NCBI GenBank assembly: GCA_029210225.1
Contig: JARGOJ010000060.1
Span: 1 to 11,394 of the forward strand
Direction: 5' to 3'
Origin: Planctomycetota bacterium
GTDB lineage: Bacteria; Planctomycetota; J058; JARGOJ01
Length of the DNA stretch: 11,394 bases
Shown here: positions 7,546 to 11,394 of the stretch, piece by piece
Layout of the letters: every line of letters begins with the position of its first letter
Position numbering within the stretch: position 1 is the stretch's first letter
Notes under the pieces: generated by a model
The model's input: the letters and a program-made list of their open reading frames with translations, nothing else
Database searches by the model: none
Told to the model about the DNA's origin: nothing
Translations under genes and position numbers: made by a program

Positions 7546-7552
7546 CTTCTCC
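7546..7552 (-). promoter_or_regulatory. Ribosome binding site GGAGAAG for Tes-like copy 2
   Basis: The minus strand reads GGAGAAG in the 15-base gap between the two radical SAM genes, with GGAG five bases before the ATG at 7543. It fixes the start of the second copy and shows that each copy is independently initiated on a shared transcript. Confidence 0.65.
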
Positions 7553-7558
7553 AAAAAT

Positions 7559-9052
7559 TTAAACGGTGAATTGGCGGGCGTGATCCATACGATCGATCAT
7601 CTCTTGATCAGCGAAGCGCTCGTCTTGCTCGCGATAGAGGACATTGTATGAGCAAGTTGGAATGTTCGTCCCATCCGCCGAGGGAACTCCGACACAACAT
7701 TTCATAATGCGCGAGACGTCGAAGTTTTCTTCGTCCATATGAGAGTGAATGTAAATCGCTCGCGACGACTTCTCCACAATTCGGCGACGCTCCGCGATAG
7801 AGAGCGACTCCCCTGGTGGGAACATCCGCTTGAGCAACCGCTTCAATGTCAGCAAGACTTGCTCCCCCTCAGGAACGGAATCAGGGTCGGCCCAGAGCCG
7901 ATCAATAATCTCCCGGAACACGTCCTCCAATTGCTCCCTCGGTTCAATATAAAGCGACTCGCTCAACAGTGAATACAACTGCGCCCGCGTCACCAATTTT
8001 GTAAAAGGGACAAAGCCACCGTCATCGAGTTTCAATATGTAGCAAATGGAATAGCAGTGAGAGTGCGCAAGCGGCGAAGGCACAAAGTCTTGGGGCGTAA
8101 TTCGTCCCTCGCTTGCTTCACGAATTCGCTCATGCAAATCGGGGATTGTTATCCTCGCCTGTCGATCAAAGCCAACTCCTCCCTGTCCCGTAAAACACAA
8201 GGTGTGCAGCTCTAGGGAGAGGGTGTTGGAGCGGTTCATGACAGTTCTGAATAATTCGGGAACATCGGAATCATTGAGTCCAGCAGCAACGGCAGGCAGA
8301 ATTGTCACTGTGACGTCGTGCTTCTCACATAAGTCGAGCACTTTCAATTTAGTTTTGACTGTGTTCGCGCCAAGCAATTTCTTGTCAATTTCAGGGTCAA
8401 ACGTATCCAGAGACAAGATGACCCGAGTATCAAAGGCCTTGAGCTTGAGGACATAGGCTTCGTCGAGGAGCTTGATGCCGTTGGTTGAGACGGTCAAACG
8501 TTCAATCCCGGCGTCTTTACACATTTGAAGGAAGTCAGGGAGTAAGGGGTTCAGCGTCGGTTCCCCCCCTGTGAAGTTAATGATATCGACCTCATCATGT
8601 TCTTCAATAAGATGGTCAATGATCGCCTGCATTTCTTCTTTTGAAGTCTGGTGGGCGTCCTCGTTCTTATTGACGGTGTAACAGATTGGACAGTCGAGAT
8701 TGCACGCGGAGGTGATGGGGACGACGGGCAGGTAAACCTTCTGCTGGTGTGATTCGCAAGGCCCGCAGTCGAAGGGGCAGCCCTTTTCGACGTCCTTTTT
8801 CACAGTCTTTGGAGGAGTGTTTGGGGCGAGAAAGGAGGCGGCGTCGAGATACCAATCGACCGAGGATGAGACGAGGACCGTCTCCGCGCCATGGTCTGGG
8901 CAGAACTTGTCGAAGTAAACCTTGTCCTCGCGGAAGACAATCTTCGCATCAACTTCGCGCTTACACATGCGACAAAGGCTCTTTGTCATTGAGTAATAAG
9001 TGTGATCCGCCGCCTGGCGTTGATGATCAGCTGCGGTGTTCTCTGGACTCAT
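7559..9052 (-). CDS. Multi-cluster radical SAM enzyme, tetraether synthase (Tes/MJ0619)-like, copy 1
   Basis: A 497-residue paralog of the gene that follows it. It shows the same architecture: CRMC (C27, C30) and FCPDHG (C51) as a rubredoxin-like site; CPFDCGPCESH (C92, C96, C99, H102); the radical SAM core CNLDCPIC (C117, C121, C124); TGGEP (GGEP 162-165); and C-terminal cysteines C333, C337, C452, C453 and C467. One difference stands out. The Cys of PLPCSHPGC in copy 2 is Leu here (L328, in PSPLAHSHC), while an extra C337 appears four residues after C333, so one auxiliary cluster may be ligated differently. A role in radical coupling or modification of alkyl chains is inferred from the Tes family. 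The ATG at 9052 has GAGGGG five bases upstream. A 191-base gap precedes the gene, so it may head its own transcript. Only about a third to half of residues match copy 2 by eye, so the duplication is not recent. Confidence 0.8.
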   Translation of the reverse strand: MSPENTAADHQRQAADHTYYSMTKSLCRMCKREVDAKIVFREDKVYFDKFCPDHGAETVLVSSSVDWYLDAASFLAPNTPPKTVKKDVEKGCPFDCGPCESHQQKVYLPVVPITSACNLDCPICYTVNKNEDAHQTSKEEMQAIIDHLIEEHDEVDIINFTGGEPTLNPLLPDFLQMCKDAGIERLTVSTNGIKLLDEAYVLKLKAFDTRVILSLDTFDPEIDKKLLGANTVKTKLKVLDLCEKHDVTVTILPAVAAGLNDSDVPELFRTVMNRSNTLSLELHTLCFTGQGGVGFDRQARITIPDLHERIREASEGRITPQDFVPSPLAHSHCYSICYILKLDDGGFVPFTKLVTRAQLYSLLSESLYIEPREQLEDVFREIIDRLWADPDSVPEGEQVLLTLKRLLKRMFPPGESLSIAERRRIVEKSSRAIYIHSHMDEENFDVSRIMKCCVGVPSADGTNIPTCSYNVLYREQDERFADQEMIDRMDHARQFTV

Positions 9053-9243
9053 TCTAACCCCTCAATATGTGCTGGTCAAAAGCAGGAAGCCGACCAATAT
9101 ACCCGCTCGACAAATCAGGCGGTAGAGAAATCCTAGACTTCGTGGTACTTCCAGAGTCAAAGGTATTGACGGCTGATGGAGGGACAGCCCGAGAGATCAA
9201 TTCTAGGAGATGTTGCATCAATCTTTCCCCCTGGAATCACTCC
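9053..9243 (-). other. 191-base intergenic gap between aminotransferase and radical SAM genes
   Basis: This is the longest non-coding stretch between recognised genes. On the minus strand it ends in GAGGGG (9063-9058), the Shine-Dalgarno of the first Tes-like gene. I see no convincing -35/-10 pair and no hairpin followed by a T-run; the only stem is GGCTG/CAGCC with a nine-base loop and no U tract. A plus-strand open frame of 64 codons (9067-9261) runs into the aminotransferase gene and has no recognisable features. The size is compatible with a promoter or a leader region, so the operon may be split here. Confidence 0.4.
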
Positions 9244-10548
9244 TTAGGTCAGGGAAAGTAAGTGGTCAAGTTGCCTTCGACAACAACGAGCAAAGTCTTC
9301 CAATTGCTCCCGAGTGACATCGAGGGCCGGGTGAATTCTCAACACATCCCAGCGATGGCCGCAGACGTTCACTAGATATCCATCCTTAAAGAGCCTGTGC
9401 GTCAGCAAGAAGCCGAGCGCCGACACAGCCTTCATATCTTCGAGGCCCAGGTATTCAAAGCTGTAGTATGGATGCTCTGGGTTGACTAATTCAATTCCGA
9501 AGAGCAAGCCCTCACTGCGAATCTCCTTTACAAACTCATGATCACCAATCTCTCGCTTCAGACAATCTAGGAAGAAGGCCCCCTTATCCCGCGCCCCTTC
9601 AAGTAACTCGTCTGTAAGAAGATCCAGCGCCGCCATCCCCGCCACACAGGCCAATGAATTGCCGCTAAAGGTCGAATTATGACTCTCAACATCAAGGGGA
9701 TGAGAATAAGCCCGTGCGAAGAGCTCAGACTTCGTCACCATAGCCGACAAGGGCATGTAGCCGCCCCCTAGAGTCTTTCCCATAACGACAATGTCCGGAC
9801 GCCTTGGCCAAGTCTCCGAATGAAGGAAGTAGCCCATTCTGCCAAAGCCGGTTTGAATTTCATCTGCGACTAAGACAGTGCCCATCTCGTCTGTCAGTCG
9901 ACCCAAAGCTTCCACATACTCACTCGTCAACCAACGCACGCCTCCTTCAATCTGCACAGACTCAACGAAGATGGCCGCGACGTCCTTGTTGCTGAGGGCG
10001 GCTTTAAGAGAATCAATGCAGCCCCAGGGCAAGGCTTGGACCTCGGGAAGATGGGGCCCGAAGGCATCTTTGAAAGGCCCTGGTTCCATGAGAGCGAGGC
10101 TGCCCATTGTGCAGCCGTGATAGGCGCCTCTCAATGAGAGAATACGGGTCCGCTTGGTGGCGGCTCGGGCGAGCTTAAGGGCTGCTTCAACGACTTCGCT
10201 CCCGCCGCTGGCAAACCAACAATGATCGTAATGTTTCGTTCGCTCGCAGAGCTTGGCGGCGAGGAGGCCTGCCATGGGGCTTACTGCGGAGGTGAAGAAG
10301 GCTGGGATCTCGGTATCCAGGTAGTCTCTGAGAGCTTGACGCACCGCGCTGTTGAGGTGACCTAAGCCCTGCGTTCCCCAACCCGCGAGGAAGTCGTGAA
10401 GTCGCTTCCCTTCTTCGTCTATGAGGGCGCCGTCTTGGGCGCGAATGACCTTGTAAGGTTCGGAGCTTAGCTCGCACAAAGTGACAAGGCCGGCGTTCAC
10501 ATACTTGCGAAAGTCACGATAGCCTTTGGACACTTTGTATTCTGACAT
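9244..10548 (-). CDS. Class III PLP-dependent aminotransferase
   Basis: A 434-residue fold-type I aminotransferase of the ornithine/4-aminobutyrate/glutamate-semialdehyde group, cytoplasmic, moving an amino group between an amine or amino acid and a carbonyl via pyridoxal phosphate. SGGSEVVEAALK (114-125) forms the phosphate-binding and tetramer region. ADEIQTGFGR (228-237) holds the PLP-contacting D229, the Schiff-base lysine is K258 in MGKTLGGGYMP, and T293 in HNSTFSGN contacts the phosphate. Length is normal for the class. I chose the ATG at 10548 because GGAGA lies nine bases upstream and the protein then starts in the usual way; an in-frame ATG at 10611 would add 21 Ser/Arg/Cys-rich residues. 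The substrate cannot be predicted. Next to an acyl-elongation locus it could install an amine on an acyl-derived aldehyde or ketone, but the 191-base gap after it means the link is by neighbourhood only. Confidence 0.85.
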   Translation of the reverse strand: MSEYKVSKGYRDFRKYVNAGLVTLCELSSEPYKVIRAQDGALIDEEGKRLHDFLAGWGTQGLGHLNSAVRQALRDYLDTEIPAFFTSAVSPMAGLLAAKLCERTKHYDHCWFASGGSEVVEAALKLARAATKRTRILSLRGAYHGCTMGSLALMEPGPFKDAFGPHLPEVQALPWGCIDSLKAALSNKDVAAIFVESVQIEGGVRWLTSEYVEALGRLTDEMGTVLVADEIQTGFGRMGYFLHSETWPRRPDIVVMGKTLGGGYMPLSAMVTKSELFARAYSHPLDVESHNSTFSGNSLACVAGMAALDLLTDELLEGARDKGAFFLDCLKREIGDHEFVKEIRSEGLLFGIELVNPEHPYYSFEYLGLEDMKAVSALGFLLTHRLFKDGYLVNVCGHRWDVLRIHPALDVTREQLEDFARCCRRQLDHLLSLT

Positions 10549-10654
10549 GGTTTGAAGTCTCCGGGAGTTCGGACAATCCTGGGGCAATCTAGAGCTTGAG
10601 TTGTAACACAACTATCATTGCAAGCCCCTTAAACCGAAAGCCCCAGAAAAACGC
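10549..10654 (-). promoter_or_regulatory. Leader region of the aminotransferase, with a small palindrome
   Basis: Transcription of the aminotransferase must begin here or read through the terminator to its right, so a promoter is expected. The region holds GGAGA (10562-10558) as Shine-Dalgarno and a perfect 5-bp inverted repeat GTTGT-aac-ACAAC (10600-10612) that could be a small operator. No hexamer pair of good quality and spacing was found: partial -10-like matches (AATGAT, TAGATT) lack a suitable -35. The palindrome is short enough to be chance. Confidence 0.3.
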
Positions 10655-10690
10655 AAAACACGCCGTTCCTTTCGGAAATCGGCGTGTTTT
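10655..10690 (-). terminator. Strong intrinsic terminator after the repeat-protein gene
   Basis: A perfect 11-bp stem AAAACACGCCG/CGGCGTGTTTT (10655-10665 and 10680-10690) encloses a further TTCC/GGAA stem with a four-base loop. On the minus strand the stem is followed by GCGTTTTTCT. It lies 30 bases after the stop of the Arg/Gly-rich gene. Because the stem itself ends in A- and T-runs, it may also work in the opposite direction. It marks the right boundary of the lipid-like locus. Confidence 0.88.
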
Positions 10691-10720
10691 AACAGTTTAA
10701 GCAGTGCTTAACGATTGGGA

Positions 10721-11394
10721 TCAGATAAGAACCCGGCCGCCGCGACGACCTTCAGATCCACGCTTAGGAGCTTTGCGACCTTGAGGTGCTTTGCGTCCTT
10801 GAGATCCGCGCTTTCCGCCACGCTGTCCACGAGCGCCACGCTGTCCGCCACGTTGAGGAGCTTTGCGTCCTTGAGGAGCTTTGCGTCCTTGAGGAGCTTT
10901 GCGACCTTTTTGTCCGTGACCTTCGTGTCCACGCTTGTCTCCGTGACCTTCATGGCCTTTGTGACCTTCGTGTCCACGCTTGTCGCCGTGACCTTCGTGA
11001 CCTTTGTGACCTTGAGGAGCACGGCTTTGAGGTCCGCGCTGTCCGCCACGTTGTCCACGAGCGCCGCGTTGTCCGCCACGTTGTGGAGCCTTGCGACCAA
11101 AGCTGCGTCCGCGCTGTCCGCCACGCTTTGAGTGCATCTTGTGAAAACGCTCGAAGAGCTTCTTCAAAAGTGCGCCGCGACGGCTTCCTTGAGATCCACG
11201 ACGTCCGCGGCTTTGTGGTCCGCGCTGTCCGCCACGCTTACCGAAGCTGCGACCTTGTGGAGCACGACGTCCCTGAGAACGGCTTTGTGGTCCACGGCGT
11301 CCCTGAGAACGGCTTTGTGGTCCACGGCGTCCGTGAGAGCGGCTTTGTGGTCCACGGCGTCCCTGAGAACGGCTTTGTGGTCCACGGCGTCCCT
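10721..11394 (-). CDS. Arg/Gly/His-rich low-complexity repeat protein, N-terminus cut by window edge
   Basis: An open frame of 223 visible residues runs from the right edge (first full codon at 11392) to TGA at 10723-10721. It is very basic, has no Cys, and is built of four repeat types: decapeptide GRRGPQSRSQ at the N-terminal side, RGGQRG blocks, hexapeptide GRKAPQ, and a 15-residue His-rich unit containing GHEGHGDKR. A single non-repeat segment, ALLKKLFERFHKMHSK, would form an amphipathic helix. Several other frames are also open, but repeat copies in this frame differ mainly at third positions (GGT/GGC/GGA, CGT/CGC, CAC/CAT), which supports it as the coding frame. A TTG inside the helix (11167) could be mistaken for a start. 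RG-rich tracts often bind nucleic acid and His-rich tracts often bind metals. No family is recognised and function is unknown. A terminator follows, so it is a separate transcription unit. Confidence 0.72.
   Translation of the reverse strand, partial: GRRGPQSRSQGRRGPQSRSHGRRGPQSRSQGRRGPQSRSQGRRAPQGRSFGKRGGQRGPQSRGRRGSQGSRRGALLKKLFERFHKMHSKRGGQRGRSFGRKAPQRGGQRGARGQRGGQRGPQSRAPQGHKGHEGHGDKRGHEGHKGHEGHGDKRGHEGHGQKGRKAPQGRKAPQGRKAPQRGGQRGARGQRGGKRGSQGRKAPQGRKAPKRGSEGRRGGRVLI
10853..10906. repeat. 18-bp tandem repeats encoding GRKAPQ
   Basis: Three consecutive units of TTGAGGAGCTTTGCGTCC start at 10853, 10871 and 10889, with two further diverged units at 10763 and 10781. On the minus strand they encode the basic hexapeptide GRKAPQ in the Arg/Gly-rich protein. 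The first two units are identical and the third differs by one base, again suggesting recent slippage or unequal exchange. Confidence 0.85.
10919..11008. repeat. 45-bp tandem repeats encoding a His-rich 15-residue unit
   Basis: The block CTTCGTGTCCACGCTTGTC occurs at 10921 and again at 10966, a 45-base period, within the Arg/Gly-rich gene. Each unit encodes alternating Gly-His with Glu/Lys, ending in GDKR. Differences between copies (for example GGC/GGA before GAC, CAC/CAT) are silent in the proposed frame. Boundaries are approximate. Confidence 0.75.
11251..11394. repeat. 30-bp tandem repeats encoding a decapeptide
   Basis: Units begin at 11281, 11311, 11341 and 11371 (the last cut by the window edge), with a diverged copy at 11251. 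The three complete copies differ at only two positions (the copy at 11311 has CCGTGAGAGC where the others have CCCTGAGAAC), showing recent expansion. They lie in frame in the Arg/Gly-rich gene and encode GRRGPQSRSQ, so expansion or contraction changes protein length without shifting frame. The array continues beyond the window. Confidence 0.9.

Noticed and set aside
9150..9200. Possible terminator after the aminotransferase (GGCTG/CAGCC stem)
   Set aside because: The stem is only five base pairs with a nine-base loop and no following T-run.
9067..9261. Plus-strand 64-codon frame in the 191-base gap
   Set aside because: It has no recognisable domain and no evident Shine-Dalgarno, and it overlaps the opposite-strand aminotransferase end; every other gene is on the minus strand.
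10549..10611. Longer aminotransferase beginning at 10611
   Set aside because: The extra 21 residues are Ser/Arg/Cys-rich and unlike the family, whereas the ATG at 10548 has GGAGA at good spacing.
10708..11124. Minus-strand open frame of 138 codons rich in Val/Lys/Asp/Ala
   Set aside because: It is an alternative frame of the same repeats; copy-to-copy base changes alter amino acids here but are silent in the Arg/Gly frame.
10715..11131. Plus-strand open frame of 138 codons rich in Ser/Thr/Leu/Ala across the repeats
   Set aside because: It is antisense to the Arg/Gly-rich gene. It is open because the repeats lack stops, repeat differences are not silent in it, and it would start inside the end of the opposing gene.
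11165..11167. TTG start codon giving a 148-residue repeat protein
   Set aside because: The frame stays open for 75 more codons upstream with the same repeat character, and no Shine-Dalgarno precedes the TTG; it is an ordinary Leu codon in the helix segment.
11164..11385. Separate small minus-strand gene upstream of the repeat protein
   Set aside because: It is the shifted frame of the 30-bp repeats. The Arg/Gly frame runs unbroken through this stretch to the window edge, so the region is the N-terminal part of the same protein.
11251..11394. CRISPR-like array suggested by regular 30-bp repetition
   Set aside because: The units are directly contiguous with no unique spacers, are a multiple of three, and encode an in-frame decapeptide.

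Overview
This is a bacterial window of moderate GC content. Every supported gene lies on the minus strand, so transcription runs from right to left. Genes are tightly packed, with good Shine-Dalgarno sequences and several coupled TGATG, GTGA or ATGA stop/start junctions, which is typical of bacterial operons. I cannot assign a phylum from the sequence.

Right edge (10721-11394): the 3' part of a gene for a low-complexity, very basic Arg/Gly/His-rich repeat protein. It is cut by the window edge and followed by a strong intrinsic terminator hairpin (10655-10690). The terminator separates it from everything to its left.

Main locus (10548 down to the left edge), in transcription order: a class III PLP aminotransferase; a 191-nt gap; two tandem multi-cluster radical SAM enzymes resembling the tetraether synthase family (Tes/MJ0619-like); two tandem SDR oxidoreductases that are paralogs of each other; a radical SAM protein with a SPASM-like tail; a FabZ-type hotdog dehydratase; a half-length ketosynthase-like protein without the catalytic Cys (chain-length-factor-like); a complete FabF-type ketosynthase; and a FabG-type SDR. 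The start codon of a further gene overlaps the last stop, so the operon continues past base 1.

Reading: the KS, KS-like partner, dehydratase and ketoreductases form a type II fatty acid synthase-like elongation cassette. Here it is combined with three radical SAM enzymes and an aminotransferase. Two of the radical SAM enzymes belong to a family whose characterised archaeal member joins unactivated lipid tails by C-C bonds. The most economical hypothesis is a specialised lipid or polyketide-like pathway in which a carrier-bound chain is built, modified by radical chemistry and possibly aminated. No acyl carrier protein, acyltransferase or export gene is visible, so the pathway is only partly contained here and the product cannot be deduced.
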